The position numbers were made by a program, and so were the translations under genes. A model generated the notes under the pieces. The model ran no database searches and had not been told where the DNA came from. It worked only from the letters and a program-made list of their open reading frames with translations. Below are positions 44,183 through 52,688 of a DNA stretch of 64,000 nucleotides, piece by piece. Where the stretch lies: the NCBI RefSeq assembly GCF_001038625.1, contig NZ_CP011803.1:3534001-3598000 (forward strand), written 5' to 3'. Within the stretch, counting starts at the first letter, position 1, and each line of letters opens with the position of its first letter. This stretch comes from Clostridium carboxidivorans P7. GTDB lineage: Bacteria > Bacillota > Clostridia > Clostridiales > Clostridiaceae.

Positions 44183-45409
44183 TTAATATGCCAATTCATA
44201 CAAGGATGCTTTTAGCGTTTCAATTCCCTTGTTTAAATCTTCTGTTTTTGTATCTTCAGCTGGATTATGACTAATCCCTTTAATACTAGGTACAAATATC
44301 ATAGCTGTCGGAATTCTTGGTGCAATTATCTGAGAATCATGTCCTGCACCACTGTGCATAATTTTATAATCTATATTATTCTTCTTGCAGGCATTCTCAA
44401 TTACATTTGTAATGTTACTATCCATTGGAACTGGATCTTCATCCATCCAGCGGTCAATTTCTATTTCTACATTTGATTCATTAGCTGTCTGTTTCATGAG
44501 CTCTTCTATTTCTTCTGTAAACTTACATAAAACTTCTTTATCTGTATGTCTGCAATCCATTGTAAACATTGCATCTCCTGGAACTACATTTACTGTATTA
44601 GGTTTCACTAAAATTTTTCCAAAAGTTAAAACTAACGGATCTCCCACTTTTTTTGCTTTTTCAATAGACTCTGTTACAATTTTTGCAAAAACCTGAGTAA
44701 CATCTTTTCTATATTTCATCAATGTTGTTCCTGCATGGTTAGCCTCGCCTTTTAACTTAATGTTATATCTTCTCTGTCCTACGATGCCGGAAATTACACC
44801 TACAGATATTCCTTCCATTTCTAGTGTATTTCCCTGTTCAATATGAAGCTCTACAAAAGCTTTTACATCTGGAATAGAACATGAGTTGTCTTTTTTAAAA
44901 TCAAATCCGCATTGATGCATAGCATCTACAAAACGAATACCATTTGCATCTTCGATATTCTCTACATCTTTTTTCTCTGCTATTCCAAAAATATTCTTGC
45001 TGCCCCAGAAAACATATGGAAATCTGCTTCCTTCTTCCTCTGCCAAGGATATTATTTCTATGTTTTTCTTAGGTTTGCCATAGTTTTCTAATAAACGTTT
45101 GATAGCTAAATATCCACCTATAATTCCTAGCTGTCCATCTAATTGTCCACCGTTTACAACCGTATCCACATGTGACCCTGTTGCAATTGTTTCATTACCA
45201 TTATCTGTTCCAATAATTTTTCCATACAAGTTGCCGATTTCATCAAACCTAGCTTCCATACCTAATTCTTCAAACTTTTTCTTTAATGCCTTTTGTACTT
45301 CTAACCAACTTTCCGAATATAACAGTCTGCTTACTCCTCCTAAATCATCTGATCCAAAAGAAGAAATCCAACTTCTTATATCTTCGATTTCTTTTAATAA
45401 TTCACTCAT
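44183..45409 (-). CDS. allC: Allantoate amidohydrolase (AllC)
   Basis: 408 aa, M20 family, amidase/hydantoinase subgroup. Metal ligands are seen in ATGSHVDTVVNGGQLDGQLG near 77-97, SLAEEEGSRFPYVFWGS near 123, FVELHIEQGNTLEM near 185 and HSGAGHDSQI near 355. The GVISGIVGQRRYNIKLKGEA lid region is typical. It hydrolyses allantoate to ureidoglycine, CO2 and NH3. N-carbamoyl-amino-acid hydrolase is the alternative family member, but allE/allD beside it decide. It is first in the long operon, with GGAGG before ATG. Confidence 0.9.
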   Translation of the reverse strand: MSELLKEIEDIRSWISSFGSDDLGGVSRLLYSESWLEVQKALKKKFEELGMEARFDEIGNLYGKIIGTDNGNETIATGSHVDTVVNGGQLDGQLGIIGGYLAIKRLLENYGKPKKNIEIISLAEEEGSRFPYVFWGSKNIFGIAEKKDVENIEDANGIRFVDAMHQCGFDFKKDNSCSIPDVKAFVELHIEQGNTLEMEGISVGVISGIVGQRRYNIKLKGEANHAGTTLMKYRKDVTQVFAKIVTESIEKAKKVGDPLVLTFGKILVKPNTVNVVPGDAMFTMDCRHTDKEVLCKFTEEIEELMKQTANESNVEIEIDRWMDEDPVPMDSNITNVIENACKKNNIDYKIMHSGAGHDSQIIAPRIPTAMIFVPSIKGISHNPAEDTKTEDLNKGIETLKASLYELAY

Positions 45410-45449
45410 TACCTAAGCACCTCCATTTCTTTAGCTTATGTATACATTG

Positions 45450-45467
45450 TATTTGGAGAACCAAATA
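45450..45467. promoter_or_regulatory. Palindrome in the allC/esterase divergent region
   Basis: TATTTGG-AGAA-CCAAATA lies about 40 bp before allC and 150 bp before the divergent esterase gene. Its TTGG/CCAA core is a plausible site for the PucR-family regulator encoded nearby. This is inference from position and symmetry. Confidence 0.45.
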
Positions 45468-45620
45468 GTAACAATATTCATTGTGGATAATTCCTCTTTT
45501 GGTTTTTTGTCCATTATGCACATTCTAAAATTTAGTATTTTAATGTAAACTAAAAAAAATACAAACTAAAAATTTAAAATATTAATACAATATTCTCATT
45601 TTTAATAAGGAGGTATTCTT

Positions 45621-46502
45621 TTGTATTCTGTAAACTCAAACAAAATGTCCCTAGAGACATTTTGCTATAAAAAAACAAATATAGAATTATATGCTACACT
45701 ATATCGAAGCACACAAAAAACAACCCGCGCAACTCTTTTATATTTTCATGGTGGCGGATTGTTATTTGGAAAAAGAACAGACCTTCCAGAATATCATATC
45801 AATAAATTTTGTGATGCTGGATATTCTATCCTTGCTTTTGATTATAGTTTAGCTCCTATAAATAAATTATCTCATATTATAGGTGACGTAAACGATGCCA
45901 TTAATTGGTACTTAGATAACCGTACTAATCTATTTTATTCTAAATGCCCATATTTTCTATTTGGAAGATCTGCTGGCGCATACCTATGTCTTCTTGCTGG
46001 AAGGATGAATTTGCCAGAAGCCCCTAGTGGAATTCTTTCTTATTATGGTTATGCATTTGTTCATGATTCCTGGTATACTCAGCCAAACTCATATTATATG
46101 AAATTTCCTGCTGTAGATGTTGAAACAATCAATAAGATATGTAAAGAAGAGGAATCCGCAGAAGGTTCATTGGATACACGATATAGCTTATATGTCTATG
46201 CCAGACAAACAGGAAAGTGGATATCTATGCTAGTTGGTGATTCCATGGAGGATTTTTATAACTCATTTTCATTTAAGAAAACAAAAGATTTCACCAATTT
46301 TCCTCCCGTATTGCTTGCTCATAGTTTTCATGATCCAGATGTGCCTTTTTCAGAATCTCAAATTTTATCCTCTCTTCTACCTAATTCAAACCTATTTGTA
46401 TCTTCTATCAAAGCACATGATTTTGACAAAGATACAACCTGTGAAGACGCTTTATCTTTAATAGAAGAATCTTTAGATTTTATGAAAGTTTATTGTAAAT
46501 AA
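45621..46502 (+). CDS. Alpha/beta hydrolase (esterase, HSL-like)
   Basis: 293 aa from a TTG at 45621 with AAGGAGG 7 nt before; the first ATG (45644) is too far from the SD. The oxyanion motif HGGG is near residue 43, nucleophile elbow FGRSAGAYLCL near 118, acid Asp in HDPDVPF near 246 and His in KAHDFDKD near 273. It is divergent from allC and ends against the PucR gene. It might open a ureide ester or lactam, or simply be a neighbour. No secretion signal, so cytoplasmic. Confidence 0.82.
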   Translation: MYSVNSNKMSLETFCYKKTNIELYATLYRSTQKTTRATLLYFHGGGLLFGKRTDLPEYHINKFCDAGYSILAFDYSLAPINKLSHIIGDVNDAINWYLDNRTNLFYSKCPYFLFGRSAGAYLCLLAGRMNLPEAPSGILSYYGYAFVHDSWYTQPNSYYMKFPAVDVETINKICKEEESAEGSLDTRYSLYVYARQTGKWISMLVGDSMEDFYNSFSFKKTKDFTNFPPVLLAHSFHDPDVPFSESQILSSLLPNSNLFVSSIKAHDFDKDTTCEDALSLIEESLDFMKVYCK

Positions 46503-46534
46503 AGAAAAGTATATTATTTTGTGCATATTAACGA

Positions 46535-46559
46535 AAACCGCCAGACTTGCTGGCGGTTT
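46535..46559. terminator. Bidirectional terminator between esterase and PucR genes
   Basis: AAACCGCCAG and CTGGCGGTTT form a 10-bp perfect stem with a 5-nt loop. T-rich sequence follows on the plus strand (ATTTTGGTTT) and TTCG on the minus. Confidence 0.8.
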
Positions 46560-46580
46560 ATTTTGGTTTCATAATTTTGA

Positions 46581-48209
46581 TTATTTTTCTTCTGTTAAAA
46601 TCAAACTTAATTGTAATTGGAGTATAAAATCAGACTCATCTATTTTTCTCCCTAAAATCTCCTCACACTTTTTTATTCTATATTTTACAGTATTTCTATG
46701 AAGAAACATCTTATTTGAAGTTTCTGTAATGCTACATTTGGATTCCAGATAAGTTCTTAAGGTATTTCTAATTTCTAAGCTTTTCACATCTTGTGGATAT
46801 GCTAATGTCTTTAAATTATAGATACAAAATCCTTCTACTTCATCTTTAGAAAGCGTTTTCAATAACTCGTTAACATTTTTTGTTTTAAAATGCTTAATAA
46901 AAGAAATATCATCTCTTTCCTCTCCCACCTGATAGCTTTCTAAAGCTCCATAATAAGAGTATTTTATTGCTTCTATTTCCGATACCCTATTACCATATGA
47001 AAAAGTAACTTTTACTTGTAGCATTTCCAAAAGTCTATCATGATAATATCGCAACTTTTCTTCTAGATCATTGTCATTATCTTGAATTAGTAATACATAT
47101 CTATAATTTTCAATTTCCGGAACTAATATAATGCTGTTATGATAATTTTTTAAAATGTCTTTTTGTAACCACTCATAAATAAAAATGTACTTTTGTTCAC
47201 GATGAGAAAACTTATCAACATGAAACTTATTGTTTTTAAAAGATTCTAATGTTACTAAGACAACATAATAGAACTTACTAGGCCTTAATCCATGCTTTTC
47301 TTCAATAGACAACAACTGCTGCGGCGGTAATTCCTCCATTTTATTTTTATCTAATAGCAAAAGCAAAAATCTTTCATTATCTTTTAATTTATGATATAAA
47401 ATACACAAGTTTTTATATAATGAAAATTCAAATGCAAGCAGAACCTGCTCTATAACTAAAGCTGAAATATCAGCAGGCAATGACTCTGAGTTAAAAATAA
47501 AGAGATAATAAGAATTCCGTCCAAAAGCATGAAAAGGATAAATGGAAATTCTACCTTTTTTCTTCTTTGGATCAATATAATATTGTACTACCCCTGATTG
47601 TTTTTTATAAAGGGACAAGGAAAAAAATAATTCTTTTACATTTTTCATATCTCCTTCTATAAAATTATCATTGGAACCAATAATATTCCCAAGCGGATCC
47701 ATAAGTACAACTAGCTTTTTTAGGATAATACCCAAATTATTTAACAAGACTTCTGTAGATGCTCCCTGAAATATAAGTGTAGAGAACTTTTTCTGGGTAT
47801 TTAGTGCATATAGTACTTCCTTGTTTTGGACGTTCCATAAATAGCCAAGCATTTGATGATATATTTCTCCTAAGGTAACATCCATAGGAATCTGTAAAAG
47901 GGGAAATCCCAACTCATCTGCTGTCATGATAACTTTTTCATCTAAGTAATTAATAAAACGTCCTAGTTTTATTGCCAATGCTGCACATGGCAAGTCATTT
48001 AATTTACGAATAAGCATACAAAGCTGTTCCTGATCATCCTTATACGCCATAGCTGTTGTAATAAGTAATGTATTTTTGGGCAAATATTCAGCTACATCAG
48101 GAGTCTCTGTTGATTCTATTGTTTCTATTTCTCTATACAAATCAGCATTTTTATTAATTACTTTTAGCTTAGAAAAAGAATTTACCTTCAATAATTCAAA
48201 AATATTCAT
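46581..48209 (-). CDS. PucR-family transcriptional regulator
   Basis: 542 aa. Residues about 1-125 are the PucR N-terminal ligand domain (EYLPKNTLLITTAMAYKDD; LAIKLGRFINYL). A middle CdaR/GGDEF-like region spans about 290-430. The C-terminal HTH_30 near 480-540 reads TLRTYLESKCSITETSNKMFLHRNTVKYRIKKCEEILG, seen as LHRNTVKYRIKKCEEI. B. subtilis PucR controls purine and allantoin catabolism, so this is the likely activator of the all operon on its other side. It lies downstream of the esterase, separated by a strong terminator. Confidence 0.9.
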   Translation of the reverse strand: MNIFELLKVNSFSKLKVINKNADLYREIETIESTETPDVAEYLPKNTLLITTAMAYKDDQEQLCMLIRKLNDLPCAALAIKLGRFINYLDEKVIMTADELGFPLLQIPMDVTLGEIYHQMLGYLWNVQNKEVLYALNTQKKFSTLIFQGASTEVLLNNLGIILKKLVVLMDPLGNIIGSNDNFIEGDMKNVKELFFSLSLYKKQSGVVQYYIDPKKKKGRISIYPFHAFGRNSYYLFIFNSESLPADISALVIEQVLLAFEFSLYKNLCILYHKLKDNERFLLLLLDKNKMEELPPQQLLSIEEKHGLRPSKFYYVVLVTLESFKNNKFHVDKFSHREQKYIFIYEWLQKDILKNYHNSIILVPEIENYRYVLLIQDNDNDLEEKLRYYHDRLLEMLQVKVTFSYGNRVSEIEAIKYSYYGALESYQVGEERDDISFIKHFKTKNVNELLKTLSKDEVEGFCIYNLKTLAYPQDVKSLEIRNTLRTYLESKCSITETSNKMFLHRNTVKYRIKKCEEILGRKIDESDFILQLQLSLILTEEK

Positions 48210-48424
48210 TTAACCCTCCTAAGACCATTCTAAATAACATGTCTATTTAAATCATAATTCTACAACAACTTCTAAGTTTAGACAAATTTCAAGACATACA
48301 ATTATTATATATTTGCTTAAGTAATATTTCAATTGAATAATTTTTATCTTAAAAGAAAGCATATTGATTATATTTTTTCATGTATTTAAAGAAATTACAT
48401 ATAATCCATTTTACATATAAAATA

Positions 48425-48455
48425 AAATTCCTCCATCAAATTGACAGAGGAATTT
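48425..48455 (-). terminator. Terminator of ddl
   Basis: AAATTCCTC and GAGGAATTT form a 9-bp stem about 30 bp past the ddl stop, followed on the minus strand by TATTTTATATG. Upstream of it, 48210-48424 is AT-rich and shows nothing recognisable beyond the likely PucR promoter region. Confidence 0.75.
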
Positions 48456-48484
48456 GTTTTTATTATTCACGCATTTATTAACTT

Positions 48485-49387
48485 TTATCTTACTTCAACT
48501 AATGAATACTCAGTTATTTTATCTAATAAATCTGTATATGACATATTTACAGCCTTTGCACTTTTAGGGAATAAGCTATTTTTAGTCATTCCTGGCAATG
48601 TATTTAACTCAAGTACATATGGTACTCCTTCTTTTATTATCATGTCTACTCTTACATACACACTACATTTTAAAACTTTCCAACATTTTAATGCCATTTC
48701 TTCTATTTTATTTTGAAGTCCTTCTTCAAATTGCACTATAATTTCATCCGAACCACCATCTGCATATTTTGCTGTATAATCAAAGAATTCTGCTTTAGGC
48801 TTTATAGCTATTATTGGAAGTACCTTTCCATTCATTATACAGCAAGTTATCTCATCACCTTTAATATATTTTTCTATCATAACTTCAGTGTCATAATCTA
48901 ATGCTAATCTTACTGCACTTTCTATATCCTGCTTTTTCTTAATTATATTTGTAGCTACGCTTGAACCTCCACAATTAGGTTTTACTACTACAGGATATTC
49001 CATCTTTTCTATAAAATCATAATCTATTTCTTCCACAGATTTTACAGATAACCAATCTGCTGTGTTTATTCCTGCTGATCTTAATAATTTTTTAGTTATG
49101 TCTTTGTCCATGCATATACCACTTGTCAATGGACCACATCCAGAATAAGGGATATCCATAGTTTCAAGTACTGCCTGTATTATTCCATCTTCTCCAAACT
49201 TACCATGCAGTGCTATAAATGCAAAATCTATATCTTTTGCTTTTGCAATAATATCATCTTTTTTATCTATTACTATTGGAACAACCTCATATTTTTCTTT
49301 ATTAAAATATTTTACTATCTCTTTTCCTGAATTTAAGGAAACTTCTCTTTCAGAAGATATTCCACCCATTATAACTCCTATTTTCAT
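48485..49387 (-). CDS. ddl: D-alanine--D-alanine ligase
   Basis: 300 aa, ATP-grasp. [19 protein letters not shown] at the N-terminus, [15 protein letters not shown] near 57, [17 protein letters not shown] near 78, [12 protein letters not shown] near 130 and [17 protein letters not shown] near 265 are the ligase signatures. It joins two D-Ala for peptidoglycan. The Ser/Gly pair in the active-site region (Tyr-to-Phe change for D-lactate) cannot be judged surely by eye, so D-Ala specificity is by family. It stands alone with a short leader that contains a TACCAC/GTGGTA stem. Confidence 0.93.
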   Translation of the reverse strand: MKIGVIMGGISSEREVSLNSGKEIVKYFNKEKYEVVPIVIDKKDDIIAKAKDIDFAFIALHGKFGEDGIIQAVLETMDIPYSGCGPLTSGICMDKDITKKLLRSAGINTADWLSVKSVEEIDYDFIEKMEYPVVVKPNCGGSSVATNIIKKKQDIESAVRLALDYDTEVMIEKYIKGDEITCCIMNGKVLPIIAIKPKAEFFDYTAKYADGGSDEIIVQFEEGLQNKIEEMALKCWKVLKCSVYVRVDMIIKEGVPYVLELNTLPGMTKNSLFPKSAKAVNMSYTDLLDKITEYSLVEVR

Positions 49388-49519
49388 TTCAATTCCTCCA
49401 TGTACTTTATTTCTATCCTTACTTATATTTTATACAAAAGCTAAAATAAATAAAGTACCACCCTTCAGCTATTTTAACTATGATGTGGTATTTATGTATG
49501 AATTTAAATATAATATTGC

Positions 49520-49547
49520 TTGTGTTTCTGGAAAAATATGGTATAAT
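49520..49547 (+). promoter_or_regulatory. SigmaA-type promoter for the 40-aa ORF
   Basis: TTGTGT at 49520-49525, 16 nt, TATAAT at 49542-49547 with TATGG before it, 63 nt upstream of the ATG. Confidence 0.55.
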
Positions 49548-49609
49548 AGTTTACATATTCTTGTTTTGGCTCCATTAAATTTCTTTATTATTGGGAGGAA
49601 GATTATATT

Positions 49610-49732
49610 ATGAAAAAGGTAGAAGATTTCGAAATAACTAGCGATGTAATTGAAGAATGCTTAAAAGAGTGTTTAGACAATTGTAATTTAAAAAAAGAAA
49701 AGAGAAAAAAAACTTCAATTAGCAATAAGTAA
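49610..49732 (+). CDS. 40-aa hypothetical protein with three cysteines
   Basis: The frame from ATG 49610 to TAA 49730-49732 is preceded by GGGAGGAAG at a good distance and by a sigmaA-type promoter, and is followed by a terminator. All three signals argue for a real transcript. It begins MKKVEDFEITSDVIEE and contains CLKECLDNC, then a Lys-rich tail. The spaced cysteines could bind metal. I know no relative. It is a lone small gene between ddl and the amino-acid transporter. Confidence 0.6.
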   Translation: MKKVEDFEITSDVIEECLKECLDNCNLKKEKRKKTSISNK

Positions 49733-49745
49733 CTGAAGTCTTTTC
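49712..49745. terminator. Terminator shared by the 40-aa ORF and the amino-acid ABC genes
   Basis: ACTTCA (49712-49717) and TGAAGT (49734-49739) form a stem followed by CTTTTCC on the plus strand. On the minus strand the permease gene ends at 49765 and runs into it. Confidence 0.55.
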
Positions 49746-49764
49746 CAATAACAAAAGATTAAAA

Positions 49765-50403
49765 TTAATATACAGAATACTTTTTTTCAATATTTCTAAA
49801 TACCGTTACAAGTATTGAGGTAATAAATAAATATACTACTGCAGCTATCATAAAAGGGGTAATGGTGAAATCTCGTGTTACAATTTCCTTTGCAGCTCTG
49901 AGCAAGTCACCAATACCAATAGCTGCAACTAATGCTGTATCTTTTATAAGATTTATACTCTCATTACAAACTGCAGGAATAACGTTTCTCACAGCTTGGG
50001 GTATTATTATTTTTACCATAGTTTGTCCATAACTCATTCCAAGAGCCTTAGCTGCTTCAAATTGACCTTTATCAATGGATTCTATTCCAGCTCTAAATAT
50101 TTCTGCTAAATATGCTGCATAATTTACAGTGAATGCTATACTTGCTGCTGTTAATGGTTCTAATCTTATACCCATTACAGGAAGTCCAAAGTATGTGAAA
50201 AAAAGTTGAAGTAATAAAGGAGTTCCTCTAAAAGCCCATGTATATAAACTTAATACTATTCTCAAAGGTTTTACACTTGATATTTTTCCTACTGCAACTA
50301 AAACCCCTAAAGGTATTGAAAGAACTGCAACTATTAAAAATAGTTCTAAAGATATTAAACTCCCTTTTAAAATAAATCCTGTAACATCCATAAGATTAGT
50401 CAT
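49765..50403 (-). CDS. Polar amino-acid ABC transporter permease
   Basis: 212 aa, HisM/GlnP family, about five membrane spans, with YTWAFRGTPLLLQLFFTYFG near 55 and the EAA loop EAAKALGMSYGQTMVKIIIPQA near 132 (EAAKALGMSYGQT seen). It forms the channel for the binding protein encoded 17 bp upstream. No ATPase gene follows; the operon ends at the terminator, so the ATPase must come from another locus. Confidence 0.92.
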   Translation of the reverse strand: MTNLMDVTGFILKGSLISLELFLIVAVLSIPLGVLVAVGKISSVKPLRIVLSLYTWAFRGTPLLLQLFFTYFGLPVMGIRLEPLTAASIAFTVNYAAYLAEIFRAGIESIDKGQFEAAKALGMSYGQTMVKIIIPQAVRNVIPAVCNESINLIKDTALVAAIGIGDLLRAAKEIVTRDFTITPFMIAAVVYLFITSILVTVFRNIEKKYSVY

Positions 50404-50420
50404 TTAAACCACTTCCCTCT

Positions 50421-51227
50421 TTATTTTGCAATTATATTTTTGCCAAACCATTTTTGTGATATTTTATCTGCTGTTCCATCTGCTTTCATAGCATCTAAAG
50501 TCTTGTCAAGTTCATTCTTAAAAGTTACATCTGATTTTCTTATACCAACACCATAATCTTCTTTACCGAAGTCTTCATCAGCAACTTTATACTGTCCAGG
50601 TTTTTTTGATATGTAGTATCTTCCAACTACTTCATCTACAACTACAGCATCTATACGCCCTGTTTTCAAATCCATCAATGCTTCTGTGTTATTAGAATAT
50701 TTTTTTATTTCTTTTATAGATTTTGCAGTTGCACTGTCTGCATTTAATGCTGTTTCACTGCTGCTTCCTAACTGAAGACCTACTTTCTTTCCTGCTAAAT
50801 CTTTTTTAGTTTTTATATTTGAATCATTGTTTGTAACTATAATTTGTTTGTTTTGAAGATATACCTTAGAAAATGCTATTTGCTGTTTTCTCTTATCTGT
50901 AATTGTAAGTCCATTCCATATAACATCTATGTCTTTATTGTTCAAACTAAGCAAAACACCGTCCCATTGAACTGGTTTTAATTCAACTTTTACACCCATT
51001 CTCTTTGCTGCTTCCTGTGCCATATCTATATCAAATCCAATGATTTGACCTTTGTCATCTTTAAATCCCATTGGTGGAAAACTGTCATCTAAACCTAATA
51101 CAAATTTTCCTTTTTGCTGTATTTCCTTCCATGAGTTATCAGTAGCTTGTTCCTTTTTTCCACAACCAGAAATTAATAAACCTAATGTAAATATTGCAAT
51201 TACTAAAAATACAAGTTTCTTTTTCAT
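50421..51227 (-). CDS. Polar amino-acid ABC transporter substrate-binding lipoprotein
   Basis: 268 aa. Lipoprotein signal with lipobox ISGC (residues about 18-21). SBP_bac_3 domain: GKFVLGLDDSFPPMGFKDDK near 38, VQWDGVLLSLNNKDIDVIWNG near 85 and LAGKKVGLQLGSSSET near 143. An Asp/Arg pair for amino-acid binding is expected from the family; the exact ligand (Gln, Glu, His, cystine) cannot be assigned. Confidence 0.92.
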   Translation of the reverse strand: MKKKLVFLVIAIFTLGLLISGCGKKEQATDNSWKEIQQKGKFVLGLDDSFPPMGFKDDKGQIIGFDIDMAQEAAKRMGVKVELKPVQWDGVLLSLNNKDIDVIWNGLTITDKRKQQIAFSKVYLQNKQIIVTNNDSNIKTKKDLAGKKVGLQLGSSSETALNADSATAKSIKEIKKYSNNTEALMDLKTGRIDAVVVDEVVGRYYISKKPGQYKVADEDFGKEDYGVGIRKSDVTFKNELDKTLDAMKADGTADKISQKWFGKNIIAK

Positions 51228-51268
51228 TTTTATAGCCTCCTAACAAAATACTTTCGATTATATTAACG

Positions 51269-51297
51269 ATTATACTTTATCATGCTAAATTTGTAAA
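51269..51297 (-). promoter_or_regulatory. SigmaA-type promoter of the amino-acid ABC genes
   Basis: On the minus strand TTTACA (51292-51297), 17 nt, TATAAT (51269-51274), 42 nt before the start codon. CGATTATA repeats next to the -10. The rest of the 51228-51544 gap is AT-rich with no further feature I can support. Confidence 0.65.
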
Positions 51298-51544
51298 GTG
51301 GCAAAATATAAAAAAGTTGTTTTTTCTTTAACTAAAAAGTAATAATTTATATTTAATTTTAAAATACCTATTTAATATAAATTAATAATCGTGTAGAATT
51401 AAGAAGGTAATAATCAAAGTTTTATCAATCAATTACACTTTAATTATATGTTGTACAAATTGTTTATTTTTCTACTGCAATAACTGCATTAATAATTTTA
51501 GGCATTCAACAATGTACTAAACGGAGGTGTTTTAAATAATTCAC

Positions 51545-52618
51545 ATGTTTATATTATTATTGATTATTTTACTTACTATTATGTCATTTAGAAAGATTTT
51601 TGAAAGAACATTTTCATATAAACTAGATAAAAATTGTACTGAACAATTAAAGTGTATTGCCATACTTTTAGTTATTTTCGGACATCTTTCTGCTGACAAA
51701 ATAATTCAAGCTCCATTTTTATCCCACGCTGGGTCTCAAGGAGTAACTTTATTTTTGTTTCTTTCTGGATATGGACTTACTAAATCCTACTTAAAAAAAG
51801 GAATAAACAAAAAAATACTATTTAATAGATTTTCAAAAATTTTACTTCCTTATTCCATGATAACAACTCTATGGATAATTATTGATATATTTATATATCA
51901 TAAAGCTTATTCAAAGAGTACCATAATCTTGTCAATTATAGGTTTTGATTTCAATAGAAGCGTTGATGCTTCCATGTGGTATATTTCATTTATATTGTTA
52001 TGGTATATATTCTTTAATATCATATTTAAACTTCCAACAAAAAATATACTTAAGTTGATATTGCTTCTATTTGTAGCTTATTTATTTAAGTATCATCCTG
52101 TATACAGATATACTCATGAAGTATCTTATCAATGGGGATTAAATGCATTTACCTTTCCAATAGGTGTAATGGCAGGTTTGTACCTGGATACCATTAATAA
52201 AAAATTAGGATCAAAGCGCATTAATTTAGCATATGGTTTTGCATTTTTGATATGCCTATTTACATTTATAGTTTCTCTAAGATATATTAGCTTAGGCACC
52301 CACATTTTTGCATTATCAAACTGTGCCTTTGCATTTACAACAGTTATAATAATATTATTTATAAATACTATGGGATATTTTTCAAGAGCATTGAATTTTA
52401 TAGGATGCATATCCTATGAGCTTTATTTATTAGAAGCTGCACTTATGTGGAAATACTTAATTATACGCCACCTTCAAGCATATAATGTGTGGTTGTTCCT
52501 TATAGTGTATTTCCCTATAGTTATTACTTTAAGCTACCTATTAAATAAACTCATGGCAATAATTATGAAACCTCGTAATTCTAATCCAAATACAAAGAGT
52601 ATTAATGCACCATCTTAG
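51545..52618 (+). CDS. Acyltransferase-3 family membrane O-acyltransferase
   Basis: 357 aa with about ten membrane spans. The catalytic His sits in AILLVIFGHLSAD near 41, followed by GVTLFLFLSGYGLTKSYLKK near 67, both typical of OafA/acyltransferase-3 proteins that acetylate surface sugars or polymers. GGAGG lies 17 nt before the ATG, which is too far. An in-frame stop lies between, so the gene may start at a nearby non-ATG codon (ATA/ATT at 51536-51541) or be weakly translated. It stands alone before the large repeat-protein gene. Confidence 0.85.
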   Translation: MFILLLIILLTIMSFRKIFERTFSYKLDKNCTEQLKCIAILLVIFGHLSADKIIQAPFLSHAGSQGVTLFLFLSGYGLTKSYLKKGINKKILFNRFSKILLPYSMITTLWIIIDIFIYHKAYSKSTIILSIIGFDFNRSVDASMWYISFILLWYIFFNIIFKLPTKNILKLILLLFVAYLFKYHPVYRYTHEVSYQWGLNAFTFPIGVMAGLYLDTINKKLGSKRINLAYGFAFLICLFTFIVSLRYISLGTHIFALSNCAFAFTTVIIILFINTMGYFSRALNFIGCISYELYLLEAALMWKYLIIRHLQAYNVWLFLIVYFPIVITLSYLLNKLMAIIMKPRNSNPNTKSINAPS

Positions 52619-52630
52619 TTCCCTTAACTA

Positions 52631-52668
52631 AAAAAATAATAGACCGCATATGCAGTCTATTATTTTTT
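52631..52668. terminator. Bidirectional terminator
   Basis: AAAAATAATAGACCGCAT and ATGCAGTCTATTATTTTT form a long, nearly perfect stem between the convergent acyltransferase and repeat-protein genes, with A/T runs on both sides. Confidence 0.85.
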
Positions 52669-52688
52669 TACATGTTATAAAATTTTCC

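Noticed and set aside
49440-49500. T-box-like AGGGTGGTAC on the minus strand before ddl
   Set aside because: The sequence after GGTAC is AT-rich and lacks the CGCG of the T-box; specifier stem features are missing, so it is treated as a simple TACCAC/GTGGTA stem.
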